From positions 248,001 to 312,000 of the forward strand of contig NZ_RCDB01000002.1 in assembly GCF_003651225.1 (NCBI RefSeq): 64,000 bases of DNA. The letters are read 5' to 3'. Shown piece after piece: positions 28,017 through 36,111 of the stretch (within the stretch, counting starts at the first letter, position 1; every line of letters begins with the position of its first letter). A model generated the notes under the pieces. That model was not told where the DNA came from and did not search any database. It was given only the letters and a program-made list of their open reading frames with translations. Both the position numbers and the translations under genes were made by a program. The DNA comes from Microbacterium telephonicum (GTDB lineage Bacteria > Actinomycetota > Actinomycetes > Actinomycetales > Microbacteriaceae).

Positions 28017-28709
28017 TCAGACGAAGAGGTTGGCGCGCTCGAGGTCTTCGGCGAAGTCGACCTCGACGGCGTACAGGTCGGAGATGTCCAGCGGTGCCAG
28101 GCGCAGGCCGTTCTCGGCGATCGCGAGCTCGAGACCGCGCTCGAAGTAGTCCTGGTCGTCGACGCGCCCGAGCTGGGCGATGAAGGCCTTCTTGTCGGCG
28201 GCCGAGATGTAGTTGATGCCCACGGCCTCTCCGATGCCGCCGCGCACGGTCTTGGAGAGCTCCTTGATGAAGCCGTCCGCGTCGACGGTGTACTTGACCT
28301 CTTCGTCGCTGACCTTCGCGGTGTTGACGGTGACGAACGACTGGTCGCGCTCGATGAGGTCGATCGCGCGGCCGAGCACGCGCGGGTCGAAGACGACGTC
28401 GCCGTTCATCCAGAGCACGCCGCTCTTGCCGGTCGCCGCGAGGGCGCGCAGCAGGCTCTTGGAGGTGTTGGTCTGGTCGTAGCGGTCGTTGTACACGTAG
28501 TCGACGTGGGGGAACGCCTCGACGATGGTCTCGGCGCGGTAGCCGACGACGGTGGTGATGCGGGCGCTCTTGCCGAAGGCGGCACGGATGTTGTCGTGCT
28601 GCTGGCGCATGATCGAGCGGCCGTCGTTGAGTTCGGTGAGGGGCTTGGGCAGGCTGCGCCCCAGGCGTGAGCCCATTCCGGCCGCGAGGATGACGGTCTG
28701 AAGAGTCAT
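28017..28709 (-). CDS. NTP-transferase (LicC-like sugar-phosphate/phosphocholine cytidylyltransferase family)
   Basis: A 230-residue nucleotidyltransferase. The nucleotide-binding signature is VILAAGMGSRLGRSLPKPLT, with metal-site MNGDVVFDP and the closing VEVDFAEDLERA. The combination with QQHDNIRAAFG and YNDRYDQTNTSKSLLRAL resembles LicC-like cytidylyltransferases more than RmlA-type glucose-1-phosphate enzymes. It could supply a CDP-activated substituent to the nearby CDP-glycerol-type transferases, but the substrate is not resolved by sequence. CAGGAGCTTTCCCC precedes the ATG 28709; in-frame upstream ATGs are less likely. Confidence 0.85.
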   Translation of the reverse strand: MTLQTVILAAGMGSRLGRSLPKPLTELNDGRSIMRQQHDNIRAAFGKSARITTVVGYRAETIVEAFPHVDYVYNDRYDQTNTSKSLLRALAATGKSGVLWMNGDVVFDPRVLGRAIDLIERDQSFVTVNTAKVSDEEVKYTVDADGFIKELSKTVRGGIGEAVGINYISAADKKAFIAQLGRVDDQDYFERGLELAIAENGLRLAPLDISDLYAVEVDFAEDLERANLFV

Positions 28710-28908
28710 GGGGAAAGCTCCTGGGTGAAGTTGTTCACTGTCGGTTTGACGAATGGACACCACTTCGTGCCGTTGTTCATGTTAGCCAGGGGGTGGCTGG
28801 GAACATTCGGAAAGTGCCCGGTAGTTGCCGATTCGTGACCTGGCGGCCCGTGGCGGGGAATGTGCGCAGAAGTGTCGCCCGGCCGGGCGTGGGGCCCGAT
28901 CGACTTGC
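28710..28908. other. AT-richer divergent intergenic region
   Basis: About 200 bases between the nucleotidyltransferase and the ABC ATPase, distinctly less GC-rich at 28735-28835 than the rest of the window. On the minus strand TAACAT (around 28778-28783) is a possible -10 for the nucleotidyltransferase with a leader of about 70 bases. A 24-codon frame MNNGTKWCPF... (28780 to 28706) in that leader ends in a 4-base overlap with the nucleotidyltransferase start. I cannot show that it is translated. Confidence 0.4.
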
Positions 28909-28914
28909 TACGTT
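28909..28914 (+). promoter_or_regulatory. Putative leaderless -10 of the ABC ATPase gene
   Basis: TACGTT in TTGCTACGTTGG ends 6 bases before the GTG at 28921. This favours the GTG start over an in-frame ATG 32 codons upstream. Confidence 0.4.
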
Positions 28915-28920
28915 GGACCG

Positions 28921-30576
28921 GTGACCGCCGCACTCCCCGCCCCGCAGGACGACTCGGAGCCGATCCGCGTCGTGCGCACGATCACGCCCCCGCCGCTGCC
29001 GGAGCGGTCGGCGGAGGATGCCGCATCCGAGGTGCGCGACCTGCCGCCGGTCCCGCCGCTGCCGGATGACGTCGCACCCGCGGCGACGCCTAAGCCGGTG
29101 GCCGCCCGCGCGCCGCGCAAGCCGCGTCCGAAGCGCCCACCCCGCCGTCCCGCCGCGCCCCCGGCGCCGGAGGCGACGGCCGTCGTCTCGGCGGCGGACG
29201 GGACGGAGACTCCCGTGCTTCCGCCGAAGCCCGCGGTCGACGCCGCCGCCGTCGCCGCCGCTCTCGCGACACCCGCACAGTCGGAGGCGCCGAGCGCGGA
29301 TCAGGTGCCGGATGTCGCGCCCCTCGCCGAGGAGCCCGCTCCCGTCCCGCCGCGTCCCGCGCGTGCGCCGCGCAAGCGTCCCTCACGCGCCAAGCGGGTG
29401 GCGCCAATCGCCGTGCCGGTCGAGGCGGAGCTCCCGGACGAACGTGAAGATCCGGCCACGAGCGTCCCGGCGACCACGACCGAACCGGATGAGGTGGCCA
29501 CGCCCGAGGCCGTCGCGGACCCGGCGCCCGACGTCGTCGCCGAACCCCAGGTCGAGGCCGTCAGCCCCGAGGTCGAGGTCCTCGTCGAACCCGAGCCCGA
29601 CATCGTTCCCGAGCCGGAGCCCGACGTCTTCGCGGAACCCGAGTCCGAGGCCGTCGTCGCACCGGATTCCGAGTTCGTCCTCGAGCCGGAGCCCGACGTC
29701 GTCGAGCCGGAATCCGACGCTCCCGCCGAGGCCTCGTCCGCCCACGATGCCGCCGAGACCCTCGCCGATGAACTGCTCGATGACCTCGCCGATCCGGGTG
29801 CCGATGCGGACGTCGCGGCGTCCGCGGTCCACGTGCGCGGCCTCGTGAAGACCTTCGGCGACGCCGTCGCCGTCGACGGTGTCGATCTGACCGTGCCTGC
29901 CGGCACGTTCTACGGGCTCGTCGGCCCGAACGGCGCCGGCAAGACGACCACCCTGTCGATGATAACGGGCCTCCTGCGCGCCGACGCCGGCACGATCAGC
30001 GTCGCCGGGCACGACCTGACCTCCGACCCCGCCGGGGCGAAACGCCTCATGGGAGTGCTCCCCGACCGCCTGCGCACCTTCGATCGGCTCACCGGGCGGC
30101 AGCTCCTCCACTATTACGGCGTGCTGCGCGGACTGAAGTCGGCCGTCGTGGAGAGCCGCACGGCCGATCTGGCGCGGGCGTTCGACCTCGAGAGCGCGCT
30201 CGCGCGGCCCGTGTCCGACTACTCCGCGGGGATGACGAAGAAGGTCATGCTCGCCGGGGCGATGATCCATTCGCCGCGCGTACTGGTGCTGGACGAGCCG
30301 TTCGAGTCCGTCGACCCGGTCTCCAGCGCCGTCATCCTCGACATCCTCTCCGCCTACGTCGCCCACGGCGGCACGGTGATCCTCTCCAGCCACGGCATGG
30401 ACCTCGTCGAGCGGGTGTGTCAGGGCGTGGCCGTCATCGTCGCCGGTCGGGTGCTGGCGGCGGGCACGGTCGACGAGGTGCGCGGCGGACGCACGCTGGA
30501 GGAGCGGTTCCTCGAACTCACCGGCGGCGCCGCCGACGTGGAGGGCCTGGAATGGCTGCACACGTTCTCCGGCTGA
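28921..30576 (+). CDS. ABC transporter ATP-binding protein with ~300-residue low-complexity N-terminus
   Basis: A 551-residue protein. The ABC ATPase domain starts near residue 302 (VHVRGLVKTFGDAVAVDGVD) with Walker A GPNGAGKTTT, Q-loop replaced by VLPDRLRTFDRLTG, signature DYSAGMTKKVMLAGAM (YSAGM in place of LSGGQ), Walker B VLVLDEPFESVDP and the H-loop SSHGMDLVERV. This matches ABC-2-type export ATPases. The first 300 residues are Pro/Ala/Glu-rich: two basic blocks (RAPRKPRPKRPPRRP near 62 and RAPRKRPSRAKR near 147), then an acidic EPEPD-type repeat region near 200-270. Such an extension is unusual. The gene overlaps the permease gene by 25 bases. Confidence 0.88.
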   Translation: MTAALPAPQDDSEPIRVVRTITPPPLPERSAEDAASEVRDLPPVPPLPDDVAPAATPKPVAARAPRKPRPKRPPRRPAAPPAPEATAVVSAADGTETPVLPPKPAVDAAAVAAALATPAQSEAPSADQVPDVAPLAEEPAPVPPRPARAPRKRPSRAKRVAPIAVPVEAELPDEREDPATSVPATTTEPDEVATPEAVADPAPDVVAEPQVEAVSPEVEVLVEPEPDIVPEPEPDVFAEPESEAVVAPDSEFVLEPEPDVVEPESDAPAEASSAHDAAETLADELLDDLADPGADADVAASAVHVRGLVKTFGDAVAVDGVDLTVPAGTFYGLVGPNGAGKTTTLSMITGLLRADAGTISVAGHDLTSDPAGAKRLMGVLPDRLRTFDRLTGRQLLHYYGVLRGLKSAVVESRTADLARAFDLESALARPVSDYSAGMTKKVMLAGAMIHSPRVLVLDEPFESVDPVSSAVILDILSAYVAHGGTVILSSHGMDLVERVCQGVAVIVAGRVLAAGTVDEVRGGRTLEERFLELTGGAADVEGLEWLHTFSG

Positions 30577-32114
30577 GGTTCGATCTGCTGCTCGGCGCCC
30601 TGCGCGGCGACGGACGGCGTCGTGCCCGCGGCGTCCTGTCCGCGCTCGGGCTGGCGGCTCTCGCCGTCCTCGTCAGCTGGGGGCTGCTGCGGCTGCGCGG
30701 CGCCGCCGACGAGACGGCGATGGTCGTGACGGTCGTCGCGGGCGCCGCCGTCGCGCTCGGGTTCCTCATCGCGCCGCTCGTGGTCGGTGCCGACGATCTC
30801 CTCGATCCGCGCCGGTTCGGCGTGTTCGGAGCCGAGCCCGCACCGCTCGCGTTCGCGCTGCTGCCGGCGGCGTTCGTCAGCGTGCCGGTCCTCGCCCTCG
30901 TCGTCGGCGCCGTCGCGTCCGCGCTCATGTGGACCGCACACGGCGTCGACGGCGTCGTGGCGGTGCTCTCGGCCGTCCTCGCCGTGGTGACCTGCGTGCT
31001 GCTGAGCCGCGTCGCGTTCGCCGTGTCGGCGCTCGTGCTGCGCGAGCGGCGCTCCCGCGAACTGACCGGACTGTTCCTCGTCGGCGTGCTGGTGATCGCG
31101 CTGCCGGTCGTCGTCTTCCTCGCGTCGCTGCAGTGGGGCGACGGCGTGCCCGTGCCCCTGGTCGCGGCGGTCGAGGTCCTCGCCGTCACTCCGCTCGGAG
31201 CGGCCTGGGCGCTCCCCGCGGGCGCTGTCGGGCTGGGCGGTGCCTTCGTGGTCGAACTGCTCATCGCGCTGGCCACGCCGCTGCTGCTGCTCGGCCTGTG
31301 GGTCTGGCTCGTGCGGCGTCTGCTCACGACCATCGAGCGGCCGCTCGCCCAGCGCGGGCGGCGCGGGCTCGGGTGGTTCGCGGTGATGCCGGGCACCGCG
31401 ACCGGCGTCATCGCGGCGCGCAGCCTCACCTACTGGCTGCGCGACCCCCGATACCTCGTCAACATCGTCATCGTGCCGATCGCGGCGGTGATCACGATGG
31501 TGCCGTTGCTGGTCGTGGGCGTTCCGATCCCGGTGGCCGTGCTCGTGCCGGTGCCGCTGATGGCCCTGTTCCTCGGCTGGCTTCCCCACAACGACCTCGC
31601 CTACGACTCCACGGCGCTGTGGCTGCACGTGGCGGCCTCGGTGCGCGGCGCCGCCGATCGGGCCGGCCGCCTCGTGCCGATCGTCCTGCTGGCGGTGCCG
31701 CTGCTGGCGGTGACGATCCCGGTGGCGGTCGCGCTGCACGGCCAATGGTCGGTGTGGCCGGCGCTGGTCGGGGTGTGCGCGAGCCTGTTCCTCACCGGGC
31801 TGGGGCTGAGCTGCGTCTCCTCGGTGCTCGCGCCGTACGCCGCCTCCCGTCCCGGCGACGGCGCCTTCCAGCAGCCGCAGCGCACGGGCGGGGGCCTCGC
31901 GCAGGGCGTCGTCCTGGTCGCGGCGATCGTCCTGAGCGCCCCCACGCTGTGGGGCGGGTGGCTCGCGCTCGGCGGCGACGTCGACGCATCCTGGGCGACG
32001 CTGTGGACCGGCCTCGGTACGGGGGTCGTCGTCCTGGCCCTCGGCATCGCGCTCGGCGGGGTCGTGTTCCGGATGCGGTCGGGCAAGCTCATGGAGTTCG
32101 TCGAGTCGACCTGA
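30552..32114 (+). CDS. ABC exporter membrane protein (ABC-2-like permease)
   Basis: A 520-residue polytopic membrane protein with about 12 hydrophobic segments (for example GLAALAVLVSWGLLRLRG, VVAGAAVALGFLIAPLVVGA, LVNIVIVPIAAVITMVPLLV). It has an RFDLLLGALRGDGRRRARG N-terminus like other actinobacterial exporter permeases that pair with a single ATPase. Start at ATG 30552 inside the ATPase 3' end, giving 25 bases of overlap. The substrate is unknown. ATPase and permease form a two-gene unit. Confidence 0.85.
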   Translation: MAAHVLRLRFDLLLGALRGDGRRRARGVLSALGLAALAVLVSWGLLRLRGAADETAMVVTVVAGAAVALGFLIAPLVVGADDLLDPRRFGVFGAEPAPLAFALLPAAFVSVPVLALVVGAVASALMWTAHGVDGVVAVLSAVLAVVTCVLLSRVAFAVSALVLRERRSRELTGLFLVGVLVIALPVVVFLASLQWGDGVPVPLVAAVEVLAVTPLGAAWALPAGAVGLGGAFVVELLIALATPLLLLGLWVWLVRRLLTTIERPLAQRGRRGLGWFAVMPGTATGVIAARSLTYWLRDPRYLVNIVIVPIAAVITMVPLLVVGVPIPVAVLVPVPLMALFLGWLPHNDLAYDSTALWLHVAASVRGAADRAGRLVPIVLLAVPLLAVTIPVAVALHGQWSVWPALVGVCASLFLTGLGLSCVSSVLAPYAASRPGDGAFQQPQRTGGGLAQGVVLVAAIVLSAPTLWGGWLALGGDVDASWATLWTGLGTGVVVLALGIALGGVVFRMRSGKLMEFVEST

Positions 32115-32145
32115 CCGACGCCGATCCGACGTCGGCACGCGCGGG

Positions 32146-32151
32146 TAGACT
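32146..32151 (+). promoter_or_regulatory. Putative leaderless -10 of the DUF3039 gene
   Basis: TAGACT ends 8 bases before the ATG at 32160; no Shine-Dalgarno sequence between. Confidence 0.5.
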
Positions 32152-32159
32152 CGTCGTCC

Positions 32160-32426
32160 ATGAGCACCCCGCTGGACAGCCCCGACCAGGGGGGCGTCGC
32201 CACCCTCGACCGCGAGCTCGAGGAGCTGCTGCGCGAAGAGCAGATCGAGCCGGGTGATCACGAGCGCTTCTCGCATTACGTGCGCAAGGAGAAGATCCTC
32301 GAATCGGCCATCACCGGCAAGCCGGTGCGCGCCCTGTGCGGCAAGAAGTGGACGCCCGGGCGCGACCCGGAGAAGTTCCCGGTGTGTCCCGCCTGCAAAG
32401 AGATCTACGAGTCCCTGCAGGGCTGA
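32160..32426 (+). CDS. DUF3039 family protein
   Basis: An 88-residue protein typical of Actinomycetota. After an acidic N-terminus (ELEELLREEQIEPGDHERFSH) it has YVRKEKILESAITGKPVRAL followed by CGKKWTPGRDPEKFPVCPAC. The Cys residues in CGKKW and CPACKEIY form a probable zinc-binding C...C-x2-C ribbon. Function unknown. It converges on the nicotinate phosphoribosyltransferase gene with only 6 bases between the stop codons. Confidence 0.92.
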   Translation: MSTPLDSPDQGGVATLDRELEELLREEQIEPGDHERFSHYVRKEKILESAITGKPVRALCGKKWTPGRDPEKFPVCPACKEIYESLQG

Positions 32427-32432
32427 GCGCAC

Positions 32433-33758
32433 TCACGCCCGATCGACGAACACCGTCGGCAGCGCCGGGTCGCCCTTGCTGAGGGCCAGCGCCCGGATGG
32501 GCAGTTCTTCGCGCACCTGTGCGTGATGGGTGCGGGCCGCCTGCACGCCCGCCGCGCCGACATGGGCGGCGTCGGTCTCACCCTCGGTGACCAGCGGCAC
32601 CTGCAGGGCCCGTGCATCGGGGTGGGAGGCGGCGTCGTCGACCTCTTCGAAGCCGTCCGAGACGACGATGAGCTCGCTCGTCGCGGTGCCGCGCTCGAGC
32701 GTGCGGAACGCGGCTTTGCGGCCACCCGTCGACGCCTTGTCGGTCGACGCCTTGGCCACCGAGACCCACGATCCCGCGTCGTCCTGGCGGGCCACCAGCT
32801 TGTAGACCATCCCCGCCGTCGGGGTGCCCGAGCCCGTCACGACCGAGGTGCCCACGCCGTACGCGTCGACCGGGGACGCGGCCAGCGCGGCGATCGCGTA
32901 CTCGTCGAGGTCGCTCGTGACGGTGATCTTCGTCTCGTGCGCGCCGAGGTCGTCGAGCAGCCCCCGTACGTACGCGGCCACCGTGGGCAGGTCGCCGGAA
33001 TCCAGCCGCACCCCGCCGAGGCCCGTGCCGGCGACCGCGATCGCCGTCTCGACGCCGCGTCGGATGTCGTACGTGTCGACGAGGAGGGTCGTTCCGGTGC
33101 CGAGCGTGGCGACCTGGGCGCGGAAGGCGTCCTCCTCGCTGTCGTGCAACAGGGTCCAGGCGTGCGCGGCGGTGCCCATCGTGGGCACACCCCACGTGCG
33201 CCCGGCCTCGAGATTGCTCGTGGCGCCGAATCCGACGATGTGCGCGGCACGCGCCGCGGCGACGGCCGAGCGCTCCTGCGCACGCCGCGACCCCATTTCG
33301 GCGAGCGGCCGGTCGCCGGCGGCGATCGACATGCGCGCCGCCGCGGTCGCGACGGCCGAATCGTGGTTGAGGATGCTGAGGGCCACCGTCTCGAGGATGA
33401 CGCCCTCGGCGAAGCCCGCCTCGACGGTGAGCACGGGGGAGCCGGGGAAGTAGAGCTCGCCCTCGCGATATCCGGTGACCGTGCCGGTGAATCGGTAGTC
33501 GGCCAGGAACGCCAGGGTGGCGGCATCCACGACCTTCTCGTCGTGGAGGAACCGCAGCTCGTCGTCGCCGAAGCGGAAGTCCTCGATCGCCTGGAGGAGG
33601 CGGCCGGTACCGGCGACGACCCCGAACCGGCGGCCGCCGGGCAGACGCCGTCCGAACAGTTCGAAGACGCAGCGCCGGGAGCCGGTGCCGTCGCGCAGCG
33701 ACGCCTCGAGCATCGTGAGTTCGTAGCGGTCGGTCAGCAGCGAGGTCGCGTCTCCCAT
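32433..33758 (-). CDS. pncB: Nicotinate phosphoribosyltransferase
   Basis: A 441-residue NAPRTase. It starts [20 protein letters not shown], the conserved N-terminal motif, with [19 protein letters not shown]. The catalytic-His neighbourhood is [20 protein letters not shown] and the PRPP/substrate site is [10 protein letters not shown]. It makes nicotinate mononucleotide in the Preiss-Handler NAD salvage route. It runs convergently with DUF3039 and divergently from murI. NudC (0.5 kb) is the only other NAD-related gene in the window. Confidence 0.94.
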   Translation of the reverse strand: MGDATSLLTDRYELTMLEASLRDGTGSRRCVFELFGRRLPGGRRFGVVAGTGRLLQAIEDFRFGDDELRFLHDEKVVDAATLAFLADYRFTGTVTGYREGELYFPGSPVLTVEAGFAEGVILETVALSILNHDSAVATAAARMSIAAGDRPLAEMGSRRAQERSAVAAARAAHIVGFGATSNLEAGRTWGVPTMGTAAHAWTLLHDSEEDAFRAQVATLGTGTTLLVDTYDIRRGVETAIAVAGTGLGGVRLDSGDLPTVAAYVRGLLDDLGAHETKITVTSDLDEYAIAALAASPVDAYGVGTSVVTGSGTPTAGMVYKLVARQDDAGSWVSVAKASTDKASTGGRKAAFRTLERGTATSELIVVSDGFEEVDDAASHPDARALQVPLVTEGETDAAHVGAAGVQAARTHHAQVREELPIRALALSKGDPALPTVFVDRA

Positions 33759-33817
33759 GTCGTCACCCTATCGGCCGTGGGAACGGCGCACCGGGGGGAC
33801 GGCGTGCGGGCGGCGGG

Positions 33818-33823
33818 TAGGCT
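33818..33823 (+). promoter_or_regulatory. Putative leaderless -10 of murI
   Basis: TAGGCT ends 8 bases before the GTG at 33832, supporting this start over an in-frame ATG 25 codons upstream that lies inside the divergent gene's 5' end. Confidence 0.5.
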
Positions 33824-33831
33824 GGACGATC

Positions 33832-34659
33832 GTGAACGACGCGCCCATCGGCATCTTCGACTCCGGGGTGGGTGGGCTCACGGTGGCGCGGGCGGTCTCG
33901 CAGCTGCTGCCGCGCGAATCGGTGCGCTACATCGGCGACACGGCGCGGTCGCCCTACGGCCCCAAGCCCATCGCCGACGTGCGCCGCTACTCGCTCGAGG
34001 TGCTCGACACGCTCGTCGACGAGGGCGTGAAGATGCTCGTGATCGCGTGCAACACCGCATCCGCCGCCGTGCTGCGCGACGCCCGGGAGCGCTACGACGT
34101 CCCCGTCGTCGAGGTCATCGGCCCCGCCGTGCGCACCGCCGTGTCCGCGACGCGCTCCGGGCGGATCGGCGTCATCGGCACCGCCGGCACGATCGGCTCC
34201 GGCGTGTATCAGGACATGCTCGGCGTCGATGCGCGCCTCACCGTCTTCGCGCAGGCGTGCCCGCGCTTCGTGGAGTTCGTCGAGGCCGGCGTCACCGGCT
34301 CGTCCGAGGTGCTCGCCGTCGCGGAGGACTACCTCGCGCCGCTGCGCCACGCCGCCGTCGACACGCTCGTGCTCGGCTGCACGCACTACCCGTTCCTCGA
34401 GGGAGCCATCAGCTACGTCATGGGCGAGGGCGTCACCCTCGTCTCCAGCGACACCGAGACGGCCAAAGACGTCTACCGGCAGCTCGTCTCCCGCGACCTT
34501 CTCGCGGGCCCGGATGCCGCCCCCCGCCACGTCTACGAGGCCACCGGCGCCTCCGCCGACGAGTTCCTCGACCTCGCGCACCGCCTCATGGGGCGCGGGG
34601 TCGACTCCGTGCGCCTCGTCCAGACGGGCGCCATCGACCTCCCGAAGGGAATCGCATGA
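33832..34659 (+). CDS. murI: Glutamate racemase
   Basis: A 275-residue cofactor-independent racemase that supplies D-glutamate for peptidoglycan. Both catalytic cysteines are in their conserved motifs: [10 protein letters not shown] (first) and [14 protein letters not shown] (second). The N-terminus [18 protein letters not shown] is diagnostic. The stop overlaps the rph ATG by 4 bases, giving the murI-rph-rdgB arrangement common in Actinomycetota. Confidence 0.96.
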   Translation: MNDAPIGIFDSGVGGLTVARAVSQLLPRESVRYIGDTARSPYGPKPIADVRRYSLEVLDTLVDEGVKMLVIACNTASAAVLRDARERYDVPVVEVIGPAVRTAVSATRSGRIGVIGTAGTIGSGVYQDMLGVDARLTVFAQACPRFVEFVEAGVTGSSEVLAVAEDYLAPLRHAAVDTLVLGCTHYPFLEGAISYVMGEGVTLVSSDTETAKDVYRQLVSRDLLAGPDAAPRHVYEATGASADEFLDLAHRLMGRGVDSVRLVQTGAIDLPKGIA

Positions 34660-35390
34660 CCGACATCGTCCGCGCCGACGGCCGTACCCCCGACCAGCTG
34701 CGACCGGTCGTGATCGAACGCGGCTGGAGCGCCCACGCCGAAGGCTCGGCGCTCATCTCCTTCGGCGGCACCAAGGTGCTGTGCACCGCCTCGTTCACCG
34801 CGGGAGTCCCGCGCTGGCTGACCGGCAAGGGCAAGGGCTGGGTCACCGCCGAGTACGCGATGCTGCCGCGCGCGACCAACAGCCGCAACGACCGCGAGTC
34901 CATCAAGGGCCGGGTCGGCGGACGCACCCACGAGATCTCGCGTCTCATCGGGCGGGCCCTCCGCGCCGTCGTCGACACGAAGGCCCTCGGCGAGAACACG
35001 ATCGTCATCGACTGCGACGTGCTGCAGGCCGACGGCGGCACGCGCACCGCCGCGATCACGGGCGCCTACGTGGCCCTCGCCGACGCGATCGAGTGGGGTC
35101 GCGCGAAGGGGCACGTGCCCAAGAACGCGAAGGCGCTCATCGATTCGGTCGCCGCCGTCTCGGTCGGCATCATCGACGGCGCACCGATGCTCGACCTCGC
35201 CTACGTCGAGGACGTGCGAGCCGAGACCGACATGAACGTCGTCGTCACCGGCCGTGGGCTCTTCGTCGAGGTGCAGGGCACCGCGGAAGGTGCGCCCTTC
35301 GACAAGCGGGAGCTCGACGCCCTGCTGGAGCTCGGCGTGGCCGGGTGCGCCGACCTGCGTGAGGCCCAGACCTCAGCCCTGGGGGAGTGA
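34656..35390 (+). CDS. rph: Ribonuclease PH
   Basis: A 244-residue phosphorolytic 3'-5' exoribonuclease that trims tRNA 3' ends. Diagnostic segments are [31 protein letters not shown], the RNA/phosphate site [20 protein letters not shown] and [17 protein letters not shown]. Full length, no truncation. ATG in the murI stop; rdgB follows after a 4-base gap. Confidence 0.97.
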   Translation: MTDIVRADGRTPDQLRPVVIERGWSAHAEGSALISFGGTKVLCTASFTAGVPRWLTGKGKGWVTAEYAMLPRATNSRNDRESIKGRVGGRTHEISRLIGRALRAVVDTKALGENTIVIDCDVLQADGGTRTAAITGAYVALADAIEWGRAKGHVPKNAKALIDSVAAVSVGIIDGAPMLDLAYVEDVRAETDMNVVVTGRGLFVEVQGTAEGAPFDKRELDALLELGVAGCADLREAQTSALGE

Positions 35391-35394
35391 TCCG

Positions 35395-35994
35395 GTGACT
35401 TCGCGCATCGTGCTGGCGACCCACAACCCGCACAAGGTCGAGGAGTTCGCCGCGATCGTCGCCGCGACGCGCCCCGACATCGAGGTCGTCGGCTACGACG
35501 GCCCCGAGCCGGTCGAGGACGGGACGACGTTCGCCGACAACGCGCTCATCAAGGCGCGCGCGGCTTGCGCCCACACGGGACTCCCCGCCCTCGCCGACGA
35601 CAGTGGCATCTGCGTGGACGTGCTCGGCGGTGCGCCGGGGGTGTTCTCCGCCTACTGGGCGGGTCACCGCAAAGACGCGCGGGCGAACCTCGACCTGCTG
35701 CTGGACCAACTCGCCGACATCGCCGACCCGCACCGCTCCGCGCAGTTCGTCTCCACGATCGCCCTCGTGCGTCCCGACGGCACGCACACCGTCGTCGAGG
35801 GGACCTGGCCGGGCCGGCTCGCGCGGGAAGCGTCCGGCGGTGGGGGATTCGGATACGACCCGATCTTCATCCCGAACGGCCAGCCGGCGGGAGCCGAGCG
35901 CACGGTGGGCGAGTGGTCGGCCGACGAGAAGAACGCCGACTCGCACCGCGCGCGGGCGTTCACGGCGTTGGCGCCCCTGCTCGAGGCACTCTGA
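35395..35994 (+). CDS. rdgB: dITP/XTP pyrophosphatase (RdgB/HAM1)
   Basis: A 199-residue non-canonical purine NTP pyrophosphatase. Signatures: VLATHNPHKVEEFAAIV, TFADNALIKARAA, ALADDSGICVDVLGGAPGVFS, and FGYDPIFIPNG. It removes dITP/XTP from the nucleotide pool. GTG start 4 bases after the rph stop. Confidence 0.96.
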   Translation: MTSRIVLATHNPHKVEEFAAIVAATRPDIEVVGYDGPEPVEDGTTFADNALIKARAACAHTGLPALADDSGICVDVLGGAPGVFSAYWAGHRKDARANLDLLLDQLADIADPHRSAQFVSTIALVRPDGTHTVVEGTWPGRLAREASGGGGFGYDPIFIPNGQPAGAERTVGEWSADEKNADSHRARAFTALAPLLEAL

Positions 35995-36029
35995 TCCCGG
36001 TCGCGTCCGCTCGGGACCGCACCCGCGAG

Positions 36030-36059
36030 TGAGAATCGTTCCGTTCTGAGACTCGTTCC
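36030..36059. promoter_or_regulatory. Paired operator-like boxes upstream of the cation diffusion facilitator
   Basis: Two near-identical boxes, TGAGAATCGTTCC (36030-36042) and TGAGACTCGTTCC (36047-36059), 12 of 13 identical, period 17. They sit in an otherwise short intergenic region between rdgB and the CDF transporter gene. The first half (TGAGAATC) resembles the TGAtAATC half-site of Fur/Zur-family operators. The boxes lie 41-70 bases upstream of the putative -10. Role as a metalloregulator site is inference. Confidence 0.45.
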
Positions 36060-36099
36060 CGAGTGGCGCGACGTGGCCCCGGACACGGGGCGATCGCCC

Positions 36100-36105
36100 T
36101 AGCCT
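36100..36105 (+). promoter_or_regulatory. Putative leaderless -10 of the CDF transporter gene
   Basis: TAGCCT ends 6 bases before the GTG at 36112; no ribosome binding site between. Confidence 0.48.
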
Positions 36106-36111
36106 CGAAGC

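Noticed and set aside
28825-28920. In-frame ATG upstream of the ABC ATPase gene.
   Set aside because: The intervening residues (Cys/Arg-rich) overlap the probable -10 and promoter; the GTG at 28921 fits the leaderless spacing.
30417-30551. In-frame extension of the ABC permease upstream of ATG 30552 (a frame opening at 30417).
   Set aside because: It lies wholly inside the ATPase gene in another frame and encodes an Arg/Gly-rich shadow without membrane character.
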